Shown one piece after another: positions 1-5,615 of a DNA stretch of 6,829 nt. The position numbers and the translations under genes were made by a program. The stretch lies in assembly GCA_015494185.1 (NCBI GenBank), contig WGBT01000041.1:1-6829 (forward strand). The letters run 5' to 3'. The stretch comes from Hyphomicrobiales bacterium. Its GTDB lineage: Bacteria; Pseudomonadota; Alphaproteobacteria; Rhizobiales; S144-35. How positions within the stretch are numbered: position 1 is the first letter of the stretch; the number at the start of each line of letters is the position of its first letter. Under the pieces are notes generated by a model. The model searched no databases. It saw only the letters and a list, made by a program, of their open reading frames with translations, and was not told the origin of the DNA.

Positions 1-768
1 CGCCTCAACCGCCCGGCTGCGTTGTTCTTCCAGCCGCGCAGTTAGATCCTGGATGATGCCCGTAACCTGGTTCTGCGCCCGCAATTCCCCTGCCCGCCGG
101 CGTTCTTCCTCAGGAAAGATCGATGAAAACAGCGCGTCGAATGAAAAGAACACCGATGTCGCCATACATGAGAGAAACATCACCCACAGCGGCAAATGTG
201 ACAATATCGTGCGGATGCCACGGGCATAAGGGCCGATGATGTCGGCCTCAGAAAACAGCACCAGCATCAGTGCCAAGGCCAGAATCGCCGCCAGCGTCAC
301 CAAAATGGCGGGCAAATTGTGACGCACCCAACTGGTTGTCTGCCGCAAGGTCTCCGGCTCAACCAATTCAAAGACAACAGCCAAGAGATAGACGACCCCA
401 ATGATTGCGGCCACAGAAACCAGCAAAAAGAACGCCTTTTTGGCAATCGTCAAAATATCGACCTTGCCCCGCTTGCCAGCCTCTTCCCCGGTTGCCCCAT
501 GAGCAAAGCTTTCTCCAATCAGCCAGGCGGTGACCAGCATCACCCCCTGAATCCCAAAGGTGATCAGACCAGACAGTAAAGGCGTATGGGTGAAATTGTT
601 CATCCCCGCCCAGGTGGTCCAGCCCGAGGCCACAGAAAGCACAAGCCCGGTCACCCCAAGCAGCACCAATCGCCAGTTCGAAAACACCTCCTGCAACAGC
701 TTCAATTTGAGCGCTTGCAAGAGTGACGTTTTCAAATTTAAATCGGTGCTTTTGCTATTTTGCTGCAT
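1..768 (-). CDS. Multi-pass membrane protein of unknown function, N-terminal part (C-terminus beyond window)
   Basis: Reading the minus strand from the ATG at 768 gives 256 codons with no stop to the window edge, so the gene is partial. An in-frame TGA lies four codons upstream (780-778) and no other start codon lies between, which fixes the start. A weak GAG ribosome site sits 8 nt before the ATG. The protein begins with a Lys/Leu-rich amphipathic stretch (about 10-30). About five hydrophobic segments follow, near residues 32-55, 66-86, 111-134, 150-172 and 191-211. A charged helical region starts at about 219 (PEEERRRAGELRAQNQ) and continues to the edge with coiled-coil character, so the full protein probably has a long soluble helical tail. 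I recognise no enzymatic motif and no named family. It is transcribed divergently from the phosphatase-like gene at 1047, sharing a 278-bp control region. That suggests, but does not prove, a common function. The open frame and membrane topology are seen; any role would be guesswork. Confidence 0.85.
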   Translation of the reverse strand, partial: MQQNSKSTDLNLKTSLLQALKLKLLQEVFSNWRLVLLGVTGLVLSVASGWTTWAGMNNFTHTPLLSGLITFGIQGVMLVTAWLIGESFAHGATGEEAGKRGKVDILTIAKKAFFLLVSVAAIIGVVYLLAVVFELVEPETLRQTTSWVRHNLPAILVTLAAILALALMLVLFSEADIIGPYARGIRTILSHLPLWVMFLSCMATSVFFSFDALFSSIFPEEERRRAGELRAQNQVTGIIQDLTARLEEQRSRAVEA

Positions 769-1046
769 GAACCATGCTCAACCTTATGCGGTCCCCCCAG
801 AAACAAAGAGCAGTCAAAGCGATACTGGCAAAATTCCAATCGAATTACCAGTCCTGCAAGGGCTTCCCTTGCAAATATAAACGAATAGCCCAGAAAATAA
901 ATATAAGCCGGTTCCGCCAGACAAATTTCAGTACACAAAAAAATATGGCTCTTAGGCGCATAAAAGCATAAACTCTTGGGCTGTAGGGACCGTGACAAGT
1001 CTAGCGTGACAAGTCTAGTATAAGATGAGGTAAGTGGGGGGAGCGA
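769..1046. promoter_or_regulatory. Divergent intergenic region, probable promoters for both flanking genes
   Basis: This 278-bp gap separates two divergent start codons and is visibly more AT-rich than the flanking genes, especially 871-970 (AAATATAA occurs near 873 and again near 899). Both genes must be driven from here or from within each other. A TATAAG at 1019-1024 resembles a -10 box on the plus strand, but no -35 hexamer lies at normal spacing, so I do not assign a promoter. A G-rich ribosome site (GGGGGGAG, 1036-1043) precedes the plus-strand ATG at 1047. No convincing small gene is present. Confidence 0.5.
991..1018. repeat. Perfect 14-bp tandem duplication upstream of the phosphatase-like gene
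   Basis: CGTGACAAGTCTAG occurs twice, back to back, at 991-1004 and 1005-1018 with no mismatch. It ends immediately before the TATAAG at 1019-1024 and 28 bp before the ATG at 1047. It could be a doubled regulator site or a recent slippage duplication in the leader; the sequence alone does not decide. The repeat itself is certain, its function is not. Confidence 0.9.
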
Positions 1047-3197
1047 ATGCAATTGGATCCGCTGCAAAAACCGGCGGTGCACGAAATGCCCCGCATGGTC
1101 GAATGGTATTCGCCCGGGGTCTTTTTCCACAGTTTGCTGCAACGGTTGGCTGCACACTTTTTCCCGCCGCAATATGACCACCGGCTGACACAAGCCAGTC
1201 TGGATCGTGCCCGCGAAATCGACCTTTTGACCCGTTATGACTATTCCGAGGAAAGCCGCACTCCCTTGGCGCTCGATTCCGAAGATGGCAGTTTCTGGCT
1301 CGATCATCTCGGTGACGCGGGGGATGGTTTTTTGCCCAGCTATGCTTTGGCCTATTTGCTCAGCCAAGATCAACTTCATGGCGCTGGCGCGGATACCCTG
1401 GCCATGATCGAGCCCATCCGCGGTGTTCCCATCGGCACCACCTTGCCGGCGGGACAATTGCTGCTCCTTGGCGGCGATCACGCCGTTCCCTCCCCCAGCC
1501 GCGATAACTATCAGGAACGATTGCAACAACCATTTGATTTGGCCAGCCCCGATGATCAGGCCGAGCGCGGTGTTTTTGCCCTTCCGGGCGAGCGTGACCG
1601 GCTTGATGGGCTGTTGGCCTTCGATCAACTGTTTTGTTCCTCACGCAGCCGGTTTGCAAACCAAAGGGGGCGGCGTTTTGGCCGCTATCATTGCCGGCAG
1701 CACCGCAGCTATTTCGCCATTCGGCTGCCCTACAACTGGTGGATCTGGGCGCCTGACATTCCCCATAACCGGGCGATCGATGATGTTCAGCTAAGCTATT
1801 TCTTTGAAATGTCACGGCTGATGGGGCATCAAGACAAGGTGGTTCTGCTGATCGATGAACCCGGTTGGCTCGTGGCTGAAACCAAGGGGCCGGCCGCACT
1901 TCAAAACATTGCCGAGATCGTCCGTCTGTTCCGGCAGCAAAATGCCAAATTATGCGCGGTGATTGCCAGCGGCATGAATCACTACAGCCGTTACAAATGT
2001 GAAGAACTCAACCTCAATCTCATGACGTCTGGCGGCGGCGGCCATACCCAAGCCACCCATGCGTTGCCAGAGGAAATCAACATCGATTGGCAGTTTCAGA
2101 AAAAAGGCGAACAACAATTGCGAACCAAACGGCTGAATTTCTCCATGCTGCGGAAACGGGCCCCCGATGAGCTCGACGGCAGGCCGCGGCCGACCATTGA
2201 ACCGGCCTGTTATCCCAGCGCGGCCAAGAGCAAGCGCTTGTCTTGGAAATTGCTGGCCTTTCCGTTCCAGAACTGGAAAATGAGCCTTGTCGCCGGGGTC
2301 GTCTATCTGGTCCTGGCCTCGATTTTTGCCCAAGCGAAACGGCCAGCCGATGAAGGGAACGGCCCGATGACCGTCCAATCCTTTCTCGAACAAAGCATCA
2401 GCCAAATGAAAAACCAATCTGTTTCCCTTTCCGAACCGCCCGCTCTCATGGAACTGCCTGCTCTCATGGCCTCAGCAGCGGCCCATTCCCCCGCTCTTAT
2501 GGCAGCGTTGATCTTGCTTTTTGTAACCCTTTATCTTTATGCCAATAAAGACGGCTCATTGACCCGGCGGCGCGGCTTGCGTCTTTTCACCACGGCTTGG
2601 CATTTCTTCGCCCATGTGGCGGCGATAAGCATCCTTTATGGGGTTTTCACATGGTTGAATGCCGCCGTCCTCGGCAAGGCCATGCAGGGGCTGCTGGCCC
2701 CCTTGCAAAACGTTGCGCTGTCTCCTCCCTCCCAACTGACGCAAATTCCTGTGTTGTCGGAGCTTGTGACATTCTTCAAAACCATCGGCGGCGGCATTGC
2801 AGCCAAAAGTTGGCTCAATTTGCTTTACCCGCTGCAATTCATGCTGATCGGCAGCTTTGTTGCCGGAGCCATTATCGGGCTTTATCTGTTCCTCAATTGC
2901 CGATTTTTGAAAATCAATTGCCATGAAGGCTTCACAGCCTTGGCGATTGCCGACTACAAACATTTTCTGCGCCTCCGGTTTACACGCGACAAACTGACAA
3001 TTTATCCAATTGCCCTCAACCGGGTGCCAACAGATCGTGGCTGGCAAATGAGCGAGGCTTGGCAAAACTGGTTCAAAGCCCCAAACACCCAGCAGCCCAA
3101 GGAGCCGATTTTCACGCCCCGCAAAACTTTGAAGCCCCGTCTGATCGAGGGGCCCATTGAAATCGATGCCCGTTTGGTCCTCAATATTCCACGCTGA
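1047..3197 (+). CDS. Membrane-anchored metallophosphoesterase-like protein with degenerate active site
   Basis: The protein has 716 residues. Residues 80-340 follow the framework of a calcineurin-like metallophosphoesterase subfamily: FWLDHLGDAGDG (83-94), LLLLGGDHAVPS (138-149), FALPGERDRLDG (177-188), SYFAIRLPYNWWIW (221-234), SGMNHYSRY (308-316) and GGGGHTQATH (329-338). From memory, active relatives carry GNHD where this has GERD (181-184), and a GDxHHY motif where this has SGMNHY. The Asn/His and Asp/His metal ligands at those two places are therefore missing, while DxGDG and GGD remain. Four hydrophobic segments (about 411-429, 484-499, 514-538 and 590-617) place it in the inner membrane. 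The tail DYKHFLRLRF...LTIYPIALNRVP (636-661) also fits the subfamily. The start is the first in-frame ATG after a G-rich site at 1036-1043. The domain family is well supported; catalytic inactivity is inferred. The frame is intact and long, which argues against a decaying pseudogene. The natural substrate is unknown. Confidence 0.85.
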   Translation: MQLDPLQKPAVHEMPRMVEWYSPGVFFHSLLQRLAAHFFPPQYDHRLTQASLDRAREIDLLTRYDYSEESRTPLALDSEDGSFWLDHLGDAGDGFLPSYALAYLLSQDQLHGAGADTLAMIEPIRGVPIGTTLPAGQLLLLGGDHAVPSPSRDNYQERLQQPFDLASPDDQAERGVFALPGERDRLDGLLAFDQLFCSSRSRFANQRGRRFGRYHCRQHRSYFAIRLPYNWWIWAPDIPHNRAIDDVQLSYFFEMSRLMGHQDKVVLLIDEPGWLVAETKGPAALQNIAEIVRLFRQQNAKLCAVIASGMNHYSRYKCEELNLNLMTSGGGGHTQATHALPEEINIDWQFQKKGEQQLRTKRLNFSMLRKRAPDELDGRPRPTIEPACYPSAAKSKRLSWKLLAFPFQNWKMSLVAGVVYLVLASIFAQAKRPADEGNGPMTVQSFLEQSISQMKNQSVSLSEPPALMELPALMASAAAHSPALMAALILLFVTLYLYANKDGSLTRRRGLRLFTTAWHFFAHVAAISILYGVFTWLNAAVLGKAMQGLLAPLQNVALSPPSQLTQIPVLSELVTFFKTIGGGIAAKSWLNLLYPLQFMLIGSFVAGAIIGLYLFLNCRFLKINCHEGFTALAIADYKHFLRLRFTRDKLTIYPIALNRVPTDRGWQMSEAWQNWFKAPNTQQPKEPIFTPRKTLKPRLIEGPIEIDARLVLNIPR

Positions 3198-3212
3198 GAT
3201 CATCCCCGGCCG

Positions 3213-3236
3213 ATTGATCGAGCCTCTATTGATCGA
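3213..3236. repeat. 9-bp direct repeat in the gap before maiA
   Basis: ATTGATCGA occurs at 3213-3221 and 3228-3236, a 15-bp period, just after the stop of the upstream gene. GATC-containing short repeats arise easily by chance. I see no -35/-10 pair attached to it and no terminator in this gap. Confidence 0.6.
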
Positions 3237-3288
3237 AGTGCTTGAAAATTTGGCTCTCAAAAATGGGGGGCTTCGACGCATTGACTGA

Positions 3289-3305
3289 GCCTATTCAACA
3301 TAGGC
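3289..3305 (+). promoter_or_regulatory. Small hairpin in the maiA leader
   Basis: GCCTAT (3289-3294) and ATAGGC (3300-3305) form a perfect 6-bp stem around a TCAAC loop. The stem ends three bases before the GGGAAGGA ribosome site of maiA. Such a stem could modulate initiation, but it is short and may be coincidental. Confidence 0.3.
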
Positions 3306-3325
3306 AACGGGAAGGAAAAAGCGGC

Positions 3326-3973
3326 ATGAAACTTTACAGCTATTGGCGCTCATCAGCAGCGTACCGGGTGCGCATCGCCTTGGCCTTGAAAGGGCTAAGC
3401 GCTGATTATGTGCCGGTGCATCTGATCCGCGATGGCGGCGAGCAGAACAGGGCCGCTTATCAGGCCATCAATCCGCAAAGACTGCTCCCAGCCTTGGAAC
3501 TCGATGACGGCACGGTTCTCACCCAGTCGCTTGCGATCATTGAATATCTCGATGAAATCGTCCCACAGCCGCCCCTGCTCCCTGCAACCGCCTTGGAACG
3601 GGCTCGGGTTCGCGCCCTGGCCCAGGTGATTACCAGTGACATTCACCCGCTCACGAATTTGCGGGTGCTCAAATATATCAATCACGCCTTTCCTGCCAAT
3701 GACGAAGCCCGCATAGAATGGATCAGACATTGGATCAACGAGGGCCTTACGGCCTTTGAAAAACGGCTTGAAAAACATCCACAGACCGGACGTTTCTGCC
3801 ATGGCGATACCCCAACTCTCGCCGATTGTTGCTTGGTGCCGCAACTTTATGATGCCCGGCGCTTCAAGCTTGATCTGGCCCCCTTTCCGCGGCTCACCCA
3901 GATCGAAACCGCCTGCCTTGCACTGCCCGCTTTTATGGCCGCCCATCCCGACCAGCAACCCGACGCCGGCTAG
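3326..3973 (+). CDS. maiA: Maleylacetoacetate isomerase (zeta-class glutathione S-transferase)
   Basis: The 215-residue product matches the usual length of the family. It isomerises maleylacetoacetate to fumarylacetoacetate with glutathione, the penultimate step of the phenylalanine/tyrosine-homogentisate route, in the cytoplasm. The N-terminal thioredoxin-like domain carries the zeta-class glutathione-site motif SSAAYRVRIAL (9-19), with Ser9 and Ser10 in the position of the catalytic serine, and QSLAIIEYL (67-75) for glutathione binding. The helical C-terminal domain has DIHPLTNLRVL (105-115) and PTLADCCLVPQ (163-173). The frame is open back to a TTG at 3242. I chose the ATG at 3326 because the zeta-class N-terminus MKLYSYWRSS begins there and AAGGA (3312-3316) lies 9 nt upstream. 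The animal enzymes' SSCS is SSAA here, so the cysteine is absent; from memory this is common in bacterial homologues. The other pathway genes (hmgA, fahA) are not in this window, so it appears to be a stand-alone copy. Confidence 0.95.
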   Translation: MKLYSYWRSSAAYRVRIALALKGLSADYVPVHLIRDGGEQNRAAYQAINPQRLLPALELDDGTVLTQSLAIIEYLDEIVPQPPLLPATALERARVRALAQVITSDIHPLTNLRVLKYINHAFPANDEARIEWIRHWINEGLTAFEKRLEKHPQTGRFCHGDTPTLADCCLVPQLYDARRFKLDLAPFPRLTQIETACLALPAFMAAHPDQQPDAG

Positions 3974-3991
3974 AACCCAAGCCGGTCACAT

Positions 3992-4019
3992 GAGAAGCGG
4001 ATATCATAGAGAAGCGGAT
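3992..4019. repeat. 11-bp direct repeats with 17-bp period after maiA
   Basis: GAGAAGCGGAT is found at 3992-4002 and again at 4009-4019, separated by ATCATA. The repeat begins 18 bp after the maiA stop codon. It may be a small duplication; no function is evident. Confidence 0.85.
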
Positions 4020-4107
4020 TTTGCCCTAGCTTATTGCCAAATCTTATTACCAATTCTTAAGGTCGTCCCGAAAAATTCTATCGGTTGATGCAAAAAAGTT
4101 GTTTGGC

Positions 4108-4161
4108 ACAATTTTTACAAAGACTTTCATTTTACAAAAACTTTCACAACAATTTTTACAA
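4108..4161. repeat. AT-rich 17-bp tandem repeat block
   Basis: TTTTACAAAGACTTTCA (4113-4129) is followed directly by TTTTACAAAAACTTTCA (4130-4146), which differs at one base. A third partial copy, TTTTACAA, lies at 4154-4161. The 13-mer ACAATTTTTACAA occurs at 4108-4120 and 4149-4161, so the block is flanked by identical ends. It adjoins the large palindrome. Possible readings are protein-binding iterons or slippage-generated AT repeats. Confidence 0.85.
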
Positions 4162-4168
4162 CAACGCC

Positions 4169-4316
4169 GGATCCGCCCTTACCTTCCATGATGGAACACT
4201 GGCATTTTCAGCTGGTTTGTCAAGGGTTAAAACCGCTTCGCGGCCGCTTTCAGCGGCCCTTGACAAACCAGCTGAAAATGCAAAAACGCTCACCATGGAA
4301 GGTAAGGACGGATTTG
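4169..4316. repeat. Large imperfect palindrome, candidate palindromic/MITE-like element
   Basis: Two perfect inverted arms are nested. The inner arm is 25 bp (4202-4226 with 4257-4281, beginning GCATTTTCAGCTGG). The outer arm is 14 bp (CCTTACCTTCCATG at 4177-4190 with 4294-4307). Unmatched segments of 11 and 12 nt (4191-4201 and 4282-4293) separate them as an internal loop. Partial pairing extends the outer end to about 4169 and 4316. The 30-nt apex (4227-4256) contains two mini-hairpins, CCGC-TTC-GCGG (4233-4243) and CCGC-TTTCA-GCGG (4244-4256). There is no T-tract after the stem on either strand, so it is not a textbook intrinsic terminator, although it lies between convergent genes. Both strands stay open in one frame and both encode AFSAGLSR and LDKPAENA, as expected of a palindrome. 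No transposase is present and no target-site duplication is obvious. The structure is certain; its mobile nature is inferred. Confidence 0.85.
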
Positions 4317-4342
4317 GGCTGAAAGCTGTGGGCAAATCCGTC
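4307..4342. repeat. 10-bp hairpin sharing its left strand with the large palindrome
   Basis: GACGGATTTG (4307-4316) is the perfect inverted complement of CAAATCCGTC (4333-4342), leaving a 16-nt loop. The left strand of this hairpin is also the outermost part of the large palindrome, where it can pair less perfectly with 4169-4178. The two pairings exclude each other in a single transcript. Confidence 0.8.
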
Positions 4343-4463
4343 ACGGTCAGTCGGAATTATACCAGCGCCCCCTTCGCCTTCGCTCGAATACCGTTCAATT
4401 TACCAAGAACCTTCAAAGGGATACGGAAAGCATGGAAAAATCAATGATAAAGACCGCCGGTAT

Positions 4464-4516
4464 CAAGAACATCGCTGTTCTTGGTGCCCGTCCCCAAAGG
4501 CTGCCCATGAGGACGG
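4464..4516 (-). terminator. Two stem-loops downstream of gpsA, weak terminator candidates
   Basis: CCGTCC (4489-4494) pairs with GGACGG (4511-4516), and CAAGAAC (4464-4470) pairs with GTTCTTG (4477-4483) around a 6-nt loop. Both lie within 60 bp after the gpsA stop codon. Neither is followed by a run of T on the minus strand, so intrinsic termination is doubtful. They might instead protect transcript ends. Confidence 0.3.
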
Positions 4517-4520
4517 ACAT

Positions 4521-5522
4521 CTAAAGATTTTCCACCTTGAAAGGGCGGGACAACAGGGTGTCGATGGCCTCATCAACGCTCATCCGGCCGCCAATAATGG
4601 CGTGGACAGCCTCACAGATCGGCATCTCAATCCCCTTTTCCCGGGCGATGCGGACCACGGCTGCGGCGGTATAGACCCCTTCACTGACGGAATTTCGAGC
4701 CCCCAGAATGTCTTCGAGGCGCTCGCCGCGCCCCAGCCCCTGGCCTAGCGACATGTTCCGCGACAAGGGGCTTGAGCTGGTAAGGATGAGATCCCCAAGC
4801 CCCGACAAGCCCCGCAAGGTCTCGGGTCTCGCCCCATGGGCCCGACCAAAGCGGACAAGCTCGGCAAACCCGCGGGTGACAAGAGCGGCCCGGGCGCTGG
4901 CCCCTAAATCCTTGCCATCGACAATGCCTGCGGCAATCGCCAAAACATTTTTCACCGCTCCGCCAATTTCCGCTCCGGTCATATCATCGGTAAGGTAAGG
5001 CCGGAAAGTCTTGTGACCAATCGTTGCAATCAGTTGGCGGCCCAGCTCCTCTTCTGAACAGGCCAGGGTGACGGCGGTTGGCTTGTTACGTGAGACATCG
5101 GCGGCGAAACAAGGACCCGACAACACCGCCTGCCGCGCCTTCGGCAGCGCTTCACCAACCACCTGGGTCAGCAATTTGCCACTGTCCTGTTCGATCCCCT
5201 TGGCGCAAATCACCACCGGCAAACCATCCTCAATCAGCGGCGCCAGTTGCTGGCAGACACTGCGGACAAATTGCGCGGGCACCACGAGCAACAACACATC
5301 ACACGCCGCCAGATTACCAAGATCAGGACTGGCAACAATGTCTGGATCCAGTGGCACACCAGGCAGAAAGATGGTGTTCTCATGGCGCTGATTGATCGCT
5401 TCCGCCACCGCCGCCTCACGCGCCCAGATCTTGACATCACACCCGGCAAGACGGGCGGTTTGCGCAAGGGCAGTTCCCCAAGCGCCAGCACCGACCACGC
5501 CAACCGAACGAAATCCCATCAT
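4521..5522 (-). CDS. gpsA: Glycerol-3-phosphate dehydrogenase [NAD(P)+]
   Basis: The 333-residue cytoplasmic enzyme reduces dihydroxyacetone phosphate to sn-glycerol 3-phosphate for phospholipid synthesis. It has the Rossmann dinucleotide motif GAGAWG (11-16), VICAKGIE (104-111), LSGPCFAADV (134-143), the catalytic lysine region GGAVKNVLAIAAGI (Lys191), GLSGLGDLILT (238-248), SRN (254-256) and SEGVYTA (280-286). Length and motif order are normal for the family. The frame is open back to an ATG at 5576, which would add 18 residues without family resemblance. I chose the ATG at 5522 because AGGGA (5531-5535) is 8 nt upstream and the Rossmann strand follows at once; the adjacent ATG at 5519 is equally possible. 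It lies 93 bp downstream of tsaD in the same direction, a pairing I know from many alphaproteobacteria, and is probably co-transcribed. Its 3' end converges on maiA across the repeat-rich gap. Confidence 0.96.
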   Translation of the reverse strand: MMGFRSVGVVGAGAWGTALAQTARLAGCDVKIWAREAAVAEAINQRHENTIFLPGVPLDPDIVASPDLGNLAACDVLLLVVPAQFVRSVCQQLAPLIEDGLPVVICAKGIEQDSGKLLTQVVGEALPKARQAVLSGPCFAADVSRNKPTAVTLACSEEELGRQLIATIGHKTFRPYLTDDMTGAEIGGAVKNVLAIAAGIVDGKDLGASARAALVTRGFAELVRFGRAHGARPETLRGLSGLGDLILTSSSPLSRNMSLGQGLGRGERLEDILGARNSVSEGVYTAAAVVRIAREKGIEMPICEAVHAIIGGRMSVDEAIDTLLSRPFKVENL

Positions 5523-5615
5523 TGCTGTCTTCCCTTGATTAGGCAGCGCTTGACAACCAACAAACCGCGCCGCCATCGCGACCCGTTACCCGCCCGGCAC
5601 CTCTCGCCCCTTCTG

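Larger units (their letters stand above)
3974..4520. other. Repeat-rich intergenic region between convergent maiA and gpsA
   Basis: This 547-bp stretch lies between two convergent genes and holds no gene I can support. From left to right it contains a pair of 11-bp direct repeats, an AT-rich block with 17-bp tandem repeats, a large palindrome, a second hairpin sharing one strand with the palindrome, and two smaller stem-loops near the gpsA stop. Base composition shifts sharply, from A/T-rich at 4020-4165 to mixed and GC-rich afterwards, which suggests a composite origin. A 120-codon plus-strand frame (4085-4447) and a 62-codon minus-strand frame (4344-4156) run through the palindrome. I read both as by-products of its sequence. 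Confidence 0.7.

Noticed and set aside
738..1628. 296-codon minus-strand open frame spanning the divergent region
   Set aside because: It overlaps the phosphatase-like gene antisense and the membrane gene's start, and shows no family motifs. The two genes on either side have clear protein character, so it is a shadow frame.
3242..3325. N-terminal extension of maiA from a TTG start
   Set aside because: The extra 28 residues do not match the zeta-class N-terminus, and the ATG at 3326 has a strong ribosome site at normal spacing.
4202..4281. Intrinsic bidirectional terminator
   Set aside because: The stem is unusually long and neither strand has a T-run directly after it. A terminator role between convergent genes remains possible but is not supported by the usual signature.
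4085..4447. 120-codon plus-strand frame as a gene
   Set aside because: It runs through both arms of the palindrome and the AT-rich repeats, has no credible ribosome site and encodes no recognised domain. It is explained by the repeat sequence.
5523..5576. 18-residue N-terminal extension of gpsA
   Set aside because: The Rossmann fold starts directly after the ATG at 5522, which has its own AGGGA site; the extension has no family resemblance.
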